Made by a program: the position numbers and the translations under genes | Notes under the pieces: generated by a model | What the model was told of the DNA's origin: nothing | Seen by the model: only the letters and a program-made list of their open reading frames with translations | The model's database searches: none | Shown: positions 1 through 8,548 of the stretch, one piece after another | Position numbering within the stretch: position 1 is the first letter of the stretch | How the letters are laid out: the number at the start of each line of letters is the position of its first letter | Assembly: GCF_003352005.1 (NCBI RefSeq) | Contig: NZ_CP024848.1 | Location: 2,923,001-2,987,000 of the forward strand | Direction of reading: 5' to 3' | DNA from: Oceanobacillus zhaokaii | GTDB taxonomy: Bacteria; Bacillota; Bacilli; Bacillales; Amphibacillaceae | DNA length: 64,000 nucleotides

Positions 1-575
1 TGAAATCCTTCATTGCCCCGCTGTATGAAACATGGAATGAAACTTTATTTCAAAAATATTTAACTATATTTGAACTCCCGGAATTCAAGAAAATCAAAAA
101 GTTTTCTAAGGGAATGAAAATGAAATGCTCCCTACTTTTTGCACTATCACATGAACCTGAATTTATTATCATGGATGAACCTACATCCGGACTCGATCCA
201 ATTTTCCGAAGAGAACTCTTGGAGCATATCCAGGAATTAATGGTAAAGGAAAAGCAAACGATTTTCCTATCCTCCCATATTACAGCTGATTTAGATCGAA
301 TTGCGGATTATATTATTTTTATTTACAAAGGAAAGATCATGCTGCAAAAAAGTATGGAAGAGATACAGCGCAGCTTTTATATCATCAAAGGTAAATCTGA
401 TTTAATTGATGCAGATACAAAGGAATTATTTATCGGTATTAAACAAACCAAAATGGGATTTGAAGCACTCTTTGAAGGTGAACTCTCCCTATTCGATGGA
501 TTTGGTGATGAAATTGTCGCGGAGAAAGCTACACTGGAAGACATTATGTATTTCATGACAAGAAAGGAGTATTAA
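1..575 (+). CDS. ABC transporter ATP-binding protein, 3' part
   Basis: This is the C-terminal part of an ABC ATPase whose 5' end lies outside the window; the frame is open from base 3. Visible motifs are a degenerate ABC signature (SKGMKMK, where LSGGQ is usual), the Walker B segment IIMDEPTSGLDP and the H-loop region LSSHIT. The divergent signature and the roughly 90-residue C-terminal tail are typical of drug or peptide exporters of the BcrA/YtrB type. It is followed one base later by an ABC-2 type permease, so the two should form one exporter. The substrate cannot be read from the sequence; bacitracin-like peptides or toxic peptides are possibilities by family only. Confidence 0.9.
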   Translation, partial: KSFIAPLYETWNETLFQKYLTIFELPEFKKIKKFSKGMKMKCSLLFALSHEPEFIIMDEPTSGLDPIFRRELLEHIQELMVKEKQTIFLSSHITADLDRIADYIIFIYKGKIMLQKSMEEIQRSFYIIKGKSDLIDADTKELFIGIKQTKMGFEALFEGELSLFDGFGDEIVAEKATLEDIMYFMTRKEY

Positions 576-576
576 G

Positions 577-1212
577 ATGTTACAAATGATGAAAAAAGAA
601 TTTCAGTTGAATTTAATGTCCATTATTTTAGTCATTATTTTAATTCCTGCAGCTTATGTATTGAACATATCTAGTAGCTTTCTCTATATCGCTATGGCGT
701 TTGGTTTTATTTTTAATGCATTTTATTATGATGGGAAAAATCATGTTAACCGCTTTATAAAAAGCTTGCCTATCAAACCAAAGCATGTCGTGTTGGGCAG
801 GTATTTGCTTCTATTCTGTATTTCCATTATATTGTTAATCTATCTTTCCATAATTGATAGTATCGCACAGCAGCATTTACCCTATTTATCCTTCCAGCCT
901 TTAACTTGGATTATCTTATTAGGCTTATTTGCGATTACTAGCATTATTAGTGCCATTTCATATCCAATCTATTACGCTATTCAATCATTTACAATTGCTA
1001 TCGGTGTAATAATTGGAGTTATTGCTCTTACAGCAAGCGTTATTGGAATAGTACTCAATCTCTTTCACGCACAATTGGAACAATTTATTATCTTTATCCT
1101 TAATTTTATCCAATTCCAGCCAGCCTTAATTATCATTCTTTTTTCTATGGGTTGCCTATTTCTTTCTTATCTACTTTCATCATGGATCTATGCAAGAAAG
1201 GATATACAATAA
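577..1212 (+). CDS. ABC-2 type transporter permease
   Basis: A 211-residue integral membrane protein with about six hydrophobic segments (near residues 13-48, 73-95, 108-130, 135-165 and 180-205). It has the charged cytoplasmic loop FYYDGKNHVNRFIKSLP that is characteristic of the ABC2_membrane_5 type permeases found beside BcrA/YtrB-like ATPases. It begins one base after the ATPase stop codon, with the SD GAAAGGAG inside the end of that gene, so the two are translationally coupled. It would form the membrane channel of the exporter. The substrate is unknown. No terminator follows; a new promoter starts at about 1230. Confidence 0.85.
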   Translation: MLQMMKKEFQLNLMSIILVIILIPAAYVLNISSSFLYIAMAFGFIFNAFYYDGKNHVNRFIKSLPIKPKHVVLGRYLLLFCISIILLIYLSIIDSIAQQHLPYLSFQPLTWIILLGLFAITSIISAISYPIYYAIQSFTIAIGVIIGVIALTASVIGIVLNLFHAQLEQFIIFILNFIQFQPALIIILFSMGCLFLSYLLSSWIYARKDIQ

Positions 1213-1229
1213 TATTTTTTAAGTAAAGA

Positions 1230-1258
1230 TTGACAAACGATCGTATCTATGAGATGAT
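1230..1258 (+). promoter_or_regulatory. sigma-A-like promoter upstream of cvfB leader
   Basis: TTGACA at 1230-1235 and GATGAT at 1253-1258 are separated by 17 bp. Transcription from here would produce a leader of about 300 nt before cvfB. Confidence 0.5.
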
Positions 1259-1264
1259 AATTAA

Positions 1265-1535
1265 TCTAAGTAACATGAAGTGATCTGGCATTCTACAATG
1301 TTTTTGAAGATGCTTATTCACACTGGCGCGACTAAAGGGTCGCAAGGACGTAAGAGCAGGTTGGGCTTGCGTTGCTTAAGTTAGGAAACACCCAGTGGAA
1401 CATGTACCGCGGTTAAAGTGAAATTACAATGCTGAAATTTCCCACTCGAAGCTATTCGGGATTAAAAAAAATATATAAAACTTTAGTGTTACTTTATAAT
1501 TAAAGGGGTACTCTTATAAAAGGGTATCCCTTTTC
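1265..1535 (+). ncRNA. possible structured leader RNA or small RNA upstream of cvfB
   Basis: The stretch has no ORF with a ribosome binding site. It contains a possible closing helix CACTGG (about 1321-1326) with CCAGTG (about 1392-1397). Inside that is a hairpin GCGAC/GTCGC and a second helix AGCA/TGCT. A further hairpin TCGAA/TTCGG lies near 1446-1460. It ends with a 10-bp stem, AAAGGGGTAC (1502-1511) with GTATCCCTTT (1524-1533), running into a short T run just before the cvfB SD. That order (promoter, folded region, terminator-like hairpin, gene) is what a cis-regulatory RNA or an independent sRNA would show. It does not match the SAM, T-box, c-di-GMP, purine, lysine or Mn leader cores as I know them. 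Pairings are by eye only. Confidence 0.4.
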
Positions 1536-1567
1536 CAATACATAGATCGAAAGAAGGGCTAATAAAA

Positions 1568-2422
1568 ATGAATACACTACGAATTGGCACCGTCCAAACA
1601 ATGAATGTGCTACGCAAAATTGAAACAGGATATGTATTAACAAAAGAAGGGGAAGAAGCACTCCTCCATCATAATGAAACAGACCATGAACTGGAAGAAA
1701 ATCAAGAAGTCGACGTTTTTCTCTATAATGATAAAAAAGGAAATATCGCAGCAACAACAACAATTCCAGCTGTGCAAATGGATGCATACGACTGGGCTGA
1801 AGTTGTTGAGGTTATTCCGAAATTAGGTGCGTTCGTCAACATCGGTATTGCTAAGGAAATGCTTGTGTCTGTTGATGACCTACCATTATTTGAAGATGTT
1901 TGGCCAAACATTGGCGACAAACTATTTGTTACTTTAGGAAAGGATCAGAAGGGTCGACTACTCGCACTCCCTGCAACAGAAGGCGTAATTGCAAGAGAAG
2001 TTGAGCTTGCACCAGATGAATTATTGAATCAGCAGATTAGCGGGACTGTCTATCATACGAGCAGAGAAGGTTCTGCAATATTAACAGAAGAGAATTACCG
2101 AGGTTTCATTCATCATTCTGAAAGAAAAATAGAACCAAGACTTGGTGAGCTTGTTCATGGGCGAGTAATCGAAGTGAAAGTTGATGGCACATTAAATATT
2201 TCACTACGCCCACTCAAGCAGGATAGTATGGGAGAAGACGCGGATGCAATATTAGCGCATCTTGAAGCACATGATGGCATCATTCCATTTAGCGACAAGA
2301 GTGATCCCGATGATATTCGTGGTACATTTAATATTAGTAAAGCAGCATTCAAGCGAGCGCTTGGTAAGCTGATGAAAGAAGGAAAGATTGAGCAACGCGA
2401 CGGAAATACTTATCTGAAATAA
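1568..2422 (+). CDS. cvfB: S1-like RNA-binding protein CvfB
   Basis: A 284-residue protein of the CvfB/YitL family. Its N-terminal half carries tandem S1-like OB folds (the segment LGAFVNIGIAKEMLVSVDDLP is typical S1). A third S1-like unit follows near 140-205 (IHHSERKIEPRLGELVHGRVIEVK is its core). The C-terminus is a winged-helix domain (about residues 225-284) ending GKIEQRDGNTYLK. In Staphylococcus CvfB binds RNA and influences virulence gene expression; in Bacillus the role is poorly known. The start at 1568 has the SD GAAAGAAGGG ten bases upstream. It is monocistronic, closed by a strong terminator, and preceded by a possibly structured leader. Confidence 0.93.
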   Translation: MNTLRIGTVQTMNVLRKIETGYVLTKEGEEALLHHNETDHELEENQEVDVFLYNDKKGNIAATTTIPAVQMDAYDWAEVVEVIPKLGAFVNIGIAKEMLVSVDDLPLFEDVWPNIGDKLFVTLGKDQKGRLLALPATEGVIAREVELAPDELLNQQISGTVYHTSREGSAILTEENYRGFIHHSERKIEPRLGELVHGRVIEVKVDGTLNISLRPLKQDSMGEDADAILAHLEAHDGIIPFSDKSDPDDIRGTFNISKAAFKRALGKLMKEGKIEQRDGNTYLK

Positions 2423-2470
2423 TCTTAAATAACCCTTTGGCTGCAGATTAAGTACACTTAATAGTTAAAA

Positions 2471-2510
2471 ATAATAATGCTCCGCATGAGATAATGCGGA
2501 GCATTATTAT
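2471..2510. terminator. bidirectional terminator after cvfB
   Basis: A perfect 17-bp stem (2471-2487 with 2494-2510), a 6-nt loop and T-rich flanks on both strands. It serves cvfB on the plus strand and the DUF2188 gene on the minus strand. Confidence 0.9.
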
Positions 2511-2558
2511 TTCTTAAAAACTTACTATACCCCTTCCTATCCATCTGCGTACCCTTTA

Positions 2559-2759
2559 TTATTCAAATCGTCTTTTCTCAATGACATCATGATTTTCATC
2601 AAAAATCTGCACTTCGCTCGGTTTGTTTTCCTTTGCCATGCGCTCAGCTGCTTCTACGGCTTCTTCTTTAGTATTATGCTCTTCCTCAGGTGCAACGTCC
2701 TCGAGCTTTACAACCCAGCTTGTTAAATCCACGTTTGGGGCAACACTATATGTGTACAT
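2559..2759 (-). CDS. DUF2188 family small protein
   Basis: A 66-residue acidic protein, YSVAPN then SWVVKLEDVAPEE, then a helix TKEEAVEAAERMAKE and a final strand QIFDENHDVIEKRRF. This is the beta-alpha-beta layout of DUF2188 proteins (WVVK...A...AKE...V.I.D..G.I). An upstream ATG at 2777 is in frame, but the sequence GGAGGAG that follows it is the ribosome binding site for the ATG at 2759, so the shorter form is chosen. Function is unknown; the family is widespread in soil and halotolerant bacteria. Confidence 0.8.
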   Translation of the reverse strand: MYTYSVAPNVDLTSWVVKLEDVAPEEEHNTKEEAVEAAERMAKENKPSEVQIFDENHDVIEKRRFE

Positions 2760-2931
2760 TTTAAATAACTCCTCCATTCTTCTCTATAACTTTTCCCACT
2801 AGCAGACGCGGATAAACATCTTCATTTCAAGCATTGATTTTTAAAAGTTAGTACCTGTTATTAATCGTTGGTATTAATTCATAAAATCTGTATAATATGG
2901 ATATAAGTAAGATAAAGAATCGAGGGATCTT

Positions 2932-3780
2932 ATGACTACAAAGAAAATTGCGTTTGTGACCGACAGCACCATCTTTTTGTCCGAACAATTGAGAACGCAT
3001 CCTGATGTGTTCATCGTGCCTATGGTTGTTATCTCAGAAGGTGTGGAATATGATGACACGAATCTCACTTCCGATAAACTGTATGACATCATCCGCCGTG
3101 AAAAAGAAATACCAAAGACATCACAACCCAATTCAAATAAATTTCAAGAGCTGTATGAACAGTTGAAAGAAAACTATGACCAAGCCATTGCCATCCATGT
3201 CTCATCAAAATTAAGCGGAACACTCTCAAGCTCCAATGCTGGAAAGAATCAGGCCAATTTCCCAGTAGAAGTAATTGATTCCTGCTCCCTTTCATATGGA
3301 ATCACAGACCTTCTTACCGAGGGACTTGCACTTGCCGAAAAGGGCGTGGAAGTCCCTACAATTGCCAGCCGTTTACGTGAGCGAGCATCACATGGACGGA
3401 ATCTGATTCTGCTTGGCAGCCTCGAACAACTGTATAAAGGTGGGCGCATGTCCGGCACTCAGTTCCTGCTCGGGAATCTATTAAAAATCAAACCGATTTT
3501 ATCAATTACTTCTACGGGAGAGCTTGGACTGAAGGAGCGCATCCGCTCTGAAAAGAAAGCTGTCAGCCGTATTATAGCTCTCTTAAAGGAATCCGTTCAA
3601 ATGAAAAAGGTGGAGGAAATCGGTATCATGCACGGTAATGCCATCGAAAAGGCCCATGACCTAAGCGATCGAATTAAGCAGGAAATCCCCCATCTGAGAA
3701 CGGTAATCGGTGAAATCAGTTCATCGCTTGCTGTGCATGCTGGAGAAGGAACCGTTGCTATTTTTTGGAATGAAGGCTAA
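2932..3780 (+). CDS. DegV family fatty-acid-binding protein
   Basis: A 282-residue DegV-fold protein. The N-terminal EDD domain starts with IAFVTDST and carries the fatty-acid head-group motif region PKTSQPNSNKF and the SSKLSGT loop near residues 88-94. The C-terminal domain shows GNLLKIKPILSI and ends HAGEGTVAIFW. DegV/FakB proteins hold a fatty acid and present it to the FakA kinase for phospholipid synthesis; which acyl chain this one prefers is not visible. Its SD is CGAGGGA. It is monocistronic, with its own terminator at about 3819-3844. Confidence 0.92.
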   Translation: MTTKKIAFVTDSTIFLSEQLRTHPDVFIVPMVVISEGVEYDDTNLTSDKLYDIIRREKEIPKTSQPNSNKFQELYEQLKENYDQAIAIHVSSKLSGTLSSSNAGKNQANFPVEVIDSCSLSYGITDLLTEGLALAEKGVEVPTIASRLRERASHGRNLILLGSLEQLYKGGRMSGTQFLLGNLLKIKPILSITSTGELGLKERIRSEKKAVSRIIALLKESVQMKKVEEIGIMHGNAIEKAHDLSDRIKQEIPHLRTVIGEISSSLAVHAGEGTVAIFWNEG

Positions 3781-3818
3781 TAATAAACCCTTCTATTGAT
3801 AATGTTTTTATTGAGATG

Positions 3819-3844
3819 AAACTCGTCTGCAGGCGGGTTTTTTT
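3819..3844 (+). terminator. terminator after degV-family gene
   Basis: The stem AAACTCG/CGGGTTT (3819-3825 and 3834-3840, one G-U pair) is followed directly by four more T residues. Confidence 0.8.
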
Positions 3845-3864
3845 ATACCTAGAAACAAAAAAAA

Positions 3865-3881
3865 AGAGCGATAAACGCCCT
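3865..3881 (-). terminator. terminator of the DUF2164-ywbE-membrane protein unit
   Basis: On the minus strand AGGGCG pairs with CGCTCT (one G-U) around a 5-nt loop and is followed by nine T residues. It lies 15 bp after the stop of the 96-residue membrane protein. Confidence 0.75.
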
Positions 3882-3895
3882 TTCCCTTCATCATA

Positions 3896-4186
3896 TTATG
3901 CATTTTGTGCATTTTCATTCATATATGCATCAATCATAGCTGTAATCACATAGCCAATTGCTGCTGCGAATAAAGACGCAATACCCCATCCACCTAAAGG
4001 TGCCCCTGCAAATGATTCATTCACAAATGTAGCAACTAAAAGGAGTACTAATCCAGCTGCAACAAAGATGTGACTTGGAAAATAACTAACAAATTTATCC
4101 GCTGCAGTTACTTTTAAAAGGATAAGATTAATGACTACTACTGCAAATGTTAAAATTCCACCAACAATAAAAACTGACCCAATCAT
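3896..4186 (-). CDS. small three-helix membrane protein (YesK-like)
   Basis: A 96-residue protein with three hydrophobic segments: near residues 2-22 (IGSVFIVGGILTFAVVVINL), 38-57 and 66-88. The loop between the second and third is Gly-rich (AGAPLGGWG), and the tail is short and polar. The layout resembles YesK-like proteins of Bacillus, an assignment made from pattern only. An in-frame ATG lies 93 bp upstream, but GGGGTGA sits just before the ATG at 4186, so the short form is chosen. Function is unknown. It is last in a leftward run after DUF2164 and ywbE. Confidence 0.7.
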   Translation of the reverse strand: MIGSVFIVGGILTFAVVVINLILLKVTAADKFVSYFPSHIFVAAGLVLLLVATFVNESFAGAPLGGWGIASLFAAAIGYVITAMIDAYMNENAQNA

Positions 4187-4293
4187 CCTATTCACCCCAT
4201 TATGTAAATTATTCACTATTTTTAGTCTACAATTGAACGCTTCCAAAGTCAATGAAAGCGCGAAATATTCATTTTTCATTTCTTTACAATTGC

Positions 4294-4488
4294 TTATTTT
4301 GTATGAATTCTTCCTACTTGCCCATCTTCAAGCCTTACTTTAATTCCATGTGGATGGAATTCTGATTTGGTTAATAGATCCTTCACAATTCCAGCAGTTG
4401 TTTTTCCTGTTCGTTGATCTTGTTTGAGAACAATCTCAACAGCTAGTCCAGGTTTTACATTTTTTCGATATCTACCATCTATTTCCAT
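4294..4488 (-). CDS. ywbE: YwbE family protein
   Basis: A 64-residue basic protein. It contains GRYRKNVKPGLAVEIVLKQDQRTGK followed by TAGIVKDLLTKS and HPHGIKVRLEDGQVGRI, the conserved signature of the YwbE family (DUF2196). These proteins look like a single small beta-barrel and are of unknown function. The SD is GGAGGAAACGAAGG. It lies 18 bp after the DUF2164 gene and is probably cotranscribed with it. Confidence 0.9.
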   Translation of the reverse strand: MEIDGRYRKNVKPGLAVEIVLKQDQRTGKTTAGIVKDLLTKSEFHPHGIKVRLEDGQVGRIHTK

Positions 4489-4506
4489 TATCCTTCGTTT
4501 CCTCCT

Positions 4507-4734
4507 CTATTTTTGGATTTCAAATAAATCATCAAGCTTCGCTGCTAGATAGATATGGCTTTCCTCTACGCCTAAATTATAGAACTTCGGTGCTAGTTCT
4601 GTTGTAATGAAATCCAATAGCATCATTGCTTTTAATTCACCAATCGGTTCATCCATGTTTTTTTCGAAGTAATTTCTGATCAGCGCAATCATTTCATCAC
4701 GCTGTTCCTTCGATAATACTATCTTTTCACTCAT
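4507..4734 (-). CDS. DUF2164 family protein
   Basis: A 75-residue protein with the DUF2164 pattern: LSKEQRDEMIALIRNYFEKN, then the helix MMLLDFITTELAPKFYNLGV, then a C-terminal DLFEI. It is a small all-helical protein of unknown function. AAAAGGAG stands 7 bases before the ATG. It is the first gene of a leftward unit with ywbE, divergent from the M3 peptidase. Confidence 0.88.
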   Translation of the reverse strand: MSEKIVLSKEQRDEMIALIRNYFEKNMDEPIGELKAMMLLDFITTELAPKFYNLGVEESHIYLAAKLDDLFEIQK

Positions 4735-4856
4735 GATAAGCTCCTTTTCAGTCTAGTAATTGCATATATTATACCAAACCTCAACTAAAAGGTGTAAATA
4801 TCCAAAAAGTAAATTATAATTATATTTGCAATCATCTATATAGAGGGGGAATTATC

Positions 4857-6554
4857 ATGCTGAAGTTTGAAGATTATTTGTACAAACGACCAAATTTACA
4901 AACGGAAAAAGAAATATTCAAACAATTTTTGACAGCCTTTTCAACTGCAAATAGCATAGAAGCTGCAACAAAGGCAATGGAAGAGCTTAATGCTTTCCGC
5001 AATAAGCTGTCTACTCTATACAATTTAGTCTACATCCGTGCTTCCATTGATACGAATGATGAATTTTATCAAAAGGAACGTGATTACTTTGATGAAATAT
5101 TGCCGGAAATTCAAGAACTAGATACGGAGTTTTATAAGGAATTAGTTAAGTCAACTTATCGCGAAGCTCTTGAGGAACGATTTGGTTCACAGCTTTTCCA
5201 AATTGCTGATTTTGCAATAAAATCATTTTCTCCTGCAGTTATCGAGCTGATGCAAAGGGAGAATAAATTAACTTCCGAGTATTCTAAGCTAAAGGCTTCT
5301 GCACAAATTGAGTTTCAAGGTGAAATCTATACACTTGCACAGCTGGAGCCTTTTGAAGAAAGTAAAGACCGTTCAGTACGTAAACAAGCGGTAGAAGCGA
5401 AATTTGGTTTTTTTGAGAAAAACGCATTGAAATTCGATGATCTCTATGACCAGCTTGTGAAAACACGTCATGAAATTGCAACGTTGCTTGGTTTTAAGAA
5501 TTTCATTGAGCTTGGTTATCTAAGAATGCAACGAATCGATTATAATGCAGAAATGGTTGGTGTTTTCCGTAAGCAAGTACGTGAATCCATTGTTCCTGCA
5601 GCTACAAAATTATATAAAAGACAAGCTGCCCGTATTGGTGTAGATTCCCTTAAGTTTTATGATGAAGGATTTGAATACACGAGTGGAAATGCAGAGCCAA
5701 AAGGGTCACCGGAATGGATTATTGAGAATGGGAAGAAAATGTACGCGGAATTATCCGATGAAACGAATGAATTCTTCCAATATATGCTTGACCGTAATTT
5801 GATGGATCTTGAAGCGAAAAAAGGAAAAGAAGCCGGTGGATATTGCACATTCATCGATGATTATCAATCTCCATTTATATTCTCTAATTTCAATGGAACT
5901 TCTGGGGATATCGATGTACTTACTCACGAAGCGGGTCATGCATTCCAAGTATATTCAAGCCGAAATATCGGTGTACCTGAGTATTTATGGCCAACAAGTG
6001 AATCAGCGGAAATCCACTCGATGAGTATGGAATTCTTCACATGGCCATGGATGGAGAACTTTTTTAAAGAAGATGTTGAAAAATACAAATTCTCCCATCT
6101 TGCCAGCGGATTAAAATTCATCCCTTATGGTGTTGCTGTTGATGAATTCCAGCATCTTGTCTACGAAAATCCGGAATGGACTCCAGATGAGCGTAAAGCT
6201 GCATGGAAGAAACTAGAGGAGGTCTATCTTCCACATCGCGATTATGATGGTCTAAGTTATCTCGAGGCTGGCGGTTTTTGGCAGCGTCAAGGACATATTT
6301 ATGAGAATCCATTCTATTACATTGATTATACATTAGCGCAAATTTGTGCATTCCAATTCTGGAAACGTGATCGTGAAAACCATGAGGACGCATGGAAGGA
6401 TTACCTAAATCTATGTAAACTTGGTGGATCCAAACCTTTCATAGGCTTAGTCAAAGCTGCGAATCTTCGCTCACCATTCGAAGAAGGCACCGTTGAATCG
6501 GTCATTGATTCAATTGAGGAATGGCTTGATTCGGTGGACGATAAGGCTTTATAA
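4857..6554 (+). CDS. M3 family oligoendopeptidase
   Basis: A 565-residue zinc metallopeptidase of the PepF/M3B type. The catalytic HEAGH is present (THEAGHAFQVYSSR, near residues 356-370), with the downstream glutamate in ESAEIHSMSMEFF. The N-terminal half is the helical domain that limits access to peptides. Such enzymes degrade short peptides in the cytoplasm and could handle peptides brought in by the opp system elsewhere in the window. The length matches the roughly 565-residue subgroup of Bacillus rather than the 600-residue PepF. The SD is AGAGGGGG. A perfect terminator follows. Confidence 0.93.
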   Translation: MLKFEDYLYKRPNLQTEKEIFKQFLTAFSTANSIEAATKAMEELNAFRNKLSTLYNLVYIRASIDTNDEFYQKERDYFDEILPEIQELDTEFYKELVKSTYREALEERFGSQLFQIADFAIKSFSPAVIELMQRENKLTSEYSKLKASAQIEFQGEIYTLAQLEPFEESKDRSVRKQAVEAKFGFFEKNALKFDDLYDQLVKTRHEIATLLGFKNFIELGYLRMQRIDYNAEMVGVFRKQVRESIVPAATKLYKRQAARIGVDSLKFYDEGFEYTSGNAEPKGSPEWIIENGKKMYAELSDETNEFFQYMLDRNLMDLEAKKGKEAGGYCTFIDDYQSPFIFSNFNGTSGDIDVLTHEAGHAFQVYSSRNIGVPEYLWPTSESAEIHSMSMEFFTWPWMENFFKEDVEKYKFSHLASGLKFIPYGVAVDEFQHLVYENPEWTPDERKAAWKKLEEVYLPHRDYDGLSYLEAGGFWQRQGHIYENPFYYIDYTLAQICAFQFWKRDRENHEDAWKDYLNLCKLGGSKPFIGLVKAANLRSPFEEGTVESVIDSIEEWLDSVDDKAL

Positions 6555-6565
6555 GGTATTGTTTG

Positions 6566-6597
6566 TACCAGGCACTCGGCTGCCTGGTATTTTTTTA
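6566..6597 (+). terminator. terminator after M3 peptidase
   Basis: A perfect 9-bp stem (6566-6574 with 6581-6589), a 6-nt loop and a run of seven T residues. Confidence 0.92.
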
Positions 6598-6699
6598 TGT
6601 TATTATCTATGTACTCGCTCGTACTCTGCAGCATAGTGAATTAAATGCTTTAATATGCTAAACTTATATTATAAATATTCTTGCTTAAAGGAGATTAAC

Positions 6700-7485
6700 A
6701 TGGTATATAAAGCACTTTTCTTAGATATTGATGGTACGATTTTAAAACCTGATCATACATATACGGAATCAACCAAAGATGCAATCAGACAGGTAAAGGA
6801 TCAAGGAGTCGAAGTCTTTCTTGCTACCGGTCGACCAATTCACGAAATTAGCGAGCTAGCGGCAGAGCTGACAATTGACTCGTTCATCGGATATAACGGT
6901 GCATATGCGCTTTATCAAAAAGAAACGATTGTTGATGAACCAATCGATGCAGCAGTGATTGATAAATTCGTCGAGATAGCGAAGGAAAATAATCATGAAT
7001 TCGTCATGTATACCAATGGGGGAAATTACTTTTCCAATTTAGATAGTCCAATCGTTAAATTATTCACTGAAGCATTCCAGATGGAACATAACGAAACATA
7101 TACTCGAGCGGTAAATCATCAAATTTTAGGGGTGACGGTGATGAATGTCGAAGCGTCTCAGCCTTCTCTTTATGAATTTGATCCAGCTTTCCATCTTTCC
7201 CAGGTAAATGTCAAAGGTGTAGAGAATTCTTATGATATTATTCGCGACACTGTAAATAAAGGCGAAGCAATAACGAAATTGCTCCATCGTATAAATGTAG
7301 CAAAAGAGGAAGCAATTGCTTTTGGTGACGGGATGAACGATAAAGAGATGCTTCGTGCAGTTGGCGAAGGGTTTGCGATGGCAAATGCACATCCAGATCT
7401 ATTCCAGTATGCCAAACATCGGACAACCTCTGTTACTGATTCCGGTATCTACAACGGACTGAAGGAATTAGGTTTAGTAAAGTAA
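6700..7485 (+). CDS. Cof-type HAD-IIB phosphatase
   Basis: A 261-residue HAD hydrolase. Motif I is FLDIDGTI (residues 7-14), motif II is in FLATGRP, the C2B cap lies between about residues 80 and 180, motif III is the lysine in NKGEAITKL, and motif IV is AFGDGMNDKEML. Members dephosphorylate sugar phosphates, FMN or pyridoxal phosphate; the substrate cannot be assigned. An in-frame ATG at 6655 would add 15 residues, but AAAGGAG lies 7 bp before the ATG at 6700. It is monocistronic and ends at a long hairpin. Confidence 0.92.
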   Translation: MVYKALFLDIDGTILKPDHTYTESTKDAIRQVKDQGVEVFLATGRPIHEISELAAELTIDSFIGYNGAYALYQKETIVDEPIDAAVIDKFVEIAKENNHEFVMYTNGGNYFSNLDSPIVKLFTEAFQMEHNETYTRAVNHQILGVTVMNVEASQPSLYEFDPAFHLSQVNVKGVENSYDIIRDTVNKGEAITKLLHRINVAKEEAIAFGDGMNDKEMLRAVGEGFAMANAHPDLFQYAKHRTTSVTDSGIYNGLKELGLVK

Positions 7486-7491
7486 TTGCTA

Positions 7492-7529
7492 AGAAGCCAT
7501 GGTCTATTCTGGAATAGAACATGGCTTCT
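7492..7529 (+). terminator. hairpin after Cof phosphatase
   Basis: AGAAGCCATG pairs with CATGGCTTCT, with a further TCTATTC/GAATAGA extension after one mismatch. There is no long T run, so it may be a weak terminator or a 3' stabilising hairpin. Confidence 0.5.
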
Positions 7530-7574
7530 ATTAATGTATGAATCATTGCTATTTTATATAGAATGCGAACTAGG

Positions 7575-7745
7575 TACAAAGTTGATTTCCGCTACGGACA
7601 TTCGCTTTCCACAGGCACGCTGTTTGGTCTGTTCCTCCGAAAGCAAAGACCGCTTCCGATGGATCAGCCATTGCTATTCCCCCAGGTGTCTCCTGTCCCT
7701 CGCTACAATCACTAGCCATGAAAGAGGTAATTGCGACTCTATCTA
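7575..7745. repeat. degraded intergenic repeat-like stretch (family C)
   Basis: A higher-GC stretch beginning GATTTCCGCTACGG and containing CGCTTTCC and CTCCGAAAGC, with no believable ORF. It looks like the GATTTCCGC...CGCTTTCC interspersed elements common between Bacillaceae genes. A shorter piece starting GATTTCCGAAGG lies near 18595. Only one fuller copy is in the window, so this is a judgement from general resemblance. Confidence 0.35.
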
Positions 7746-7784
7746 TTAAAGGGATCGAAAATTAATTTAACTCGCACAATCCCA

Positions 7785-7915
7785 GCGGAGAAAATACACG
7801 TAGACTCCTGCGGGAGGAAGGGCATCGGTGAGACTTCGAAGTGCGAAAGCACAAGAAGGCTCACCAGCCCCCCCTAAGGTGCGCGAAGTGTATTTTCGGA
7901 GCGACTGACCCAAGA
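7785..7915 (+). repeat. interspersed repeat, family A, copy 1
   Basis: About 130 bp. It starts CCCAGCGGAGAAAATACAC and ends GTGTATTTTCGGAGCGACTG, so the ends form an inverted repeat around a GC-rich interior (CTCCTGCGGGAGG and a Gly/Ala-rich hairpin region). It shares ends and interior blocks with copies at 11.6, 18.7 and 43.7 kb. It is non-coding and lies at the 3' side of the chrA pair. Confidence 0.8.
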
Positions 7916-8020
7916 GCTTTTGATATTCTAAGTTAGTACGCACTTAACATCAACTTCATTTGGCTGATTAGAAATAATAAAAAGTACGCACTGCATAGGT
8001 GCAACTAATCAATTTACTTT

Positions 8021-8548
8021 TTACAACATAAATCCACCATAAACAATTGCTGCAAATATCACGAAAGCAGGATGTACTTTCCATTTTTCAATCAACCAAT
8101 AACTTATCCCAGCTATCAAGATAGTTTGCCAAAAACCAATTCCAACATATGATTCCTTAAAGAATTGCCAAGCCATTACACCTAGTAATATCGCGATTAC
8201 CGGTTGGACAAATAATGTTAAGCGCTGTACTTTTGCTGAATTTTTATACTTATACAATATACTTCCGAGTAAAAGCATGAGAATTAATGAAGGAGCAACC
8301 GATGCAAAGACACTAATAATAGATCCGAAGACACCACCGACTTCATAGCCGATGTAGCCCGCGAGTTTCGGTGCAATTGGACCTGGTAAGGAATTCGCAA
8401 TCGCAAGTACTTCCCCAAACTCTTGCACAGTCATCCATTCATACCGTTTTACTACTTCATTTTCAACAAGTGGTATCGACGCTGGCCCACCACCGTACCC
8501 TAATATTCCCGGAATAAAAGAAGCTAAAAATAATTGCCAATAGATCAT
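8021..8548 (-). CDS. chromate transporter ChrA, short form (second half)
   Basis: A 175-residue single-domain CHR protein with about five membrane segments. It has the family signature GGGPASIPLVENEV and LPGPIAPKLAGYIGY in the first half. Short CHR proteins come as pairs of homologous halves that work together as one chromate (or related oxyanion) exporter, as in the B. subtilis YwrA/YwrB pair. It overlaps the upstream partner by 4 bp (ATGA), so the two are translationally coupled. Chromate as substrate is by family only. Confidence 0.9.
   Translation of the reverse strand: MIYWQLFLASFIPGILGYGGGPASIPLVENEVVKRYEWMTVQEFGEVLAIANSLPGPIAPKLAGYIGYEVGGVFGSIISVFASVAPSLILMLLLGSILYKYKNSAKVQRLTLFVQPVIAILLGVMAWQFFKESYVGIGFWQTILIAGISYWLIEKWKVHPAFVIFAAIVYGGFML

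Noticed and set aside
1265..1470. T-box or c-di-GMP riboswitch reading of the cvfB leader
   Set aside because: ACCGCGG and GGACG-like pieces are present, but the T-box GGTGG core and the c-di-GMP GGGACGCAAAGCC core are not.
7486..7749. 87-codon plus-strand ORF
   Set aside because: It lies over repeat-like DNA, has no ribosome binding site and resembles no protein family.
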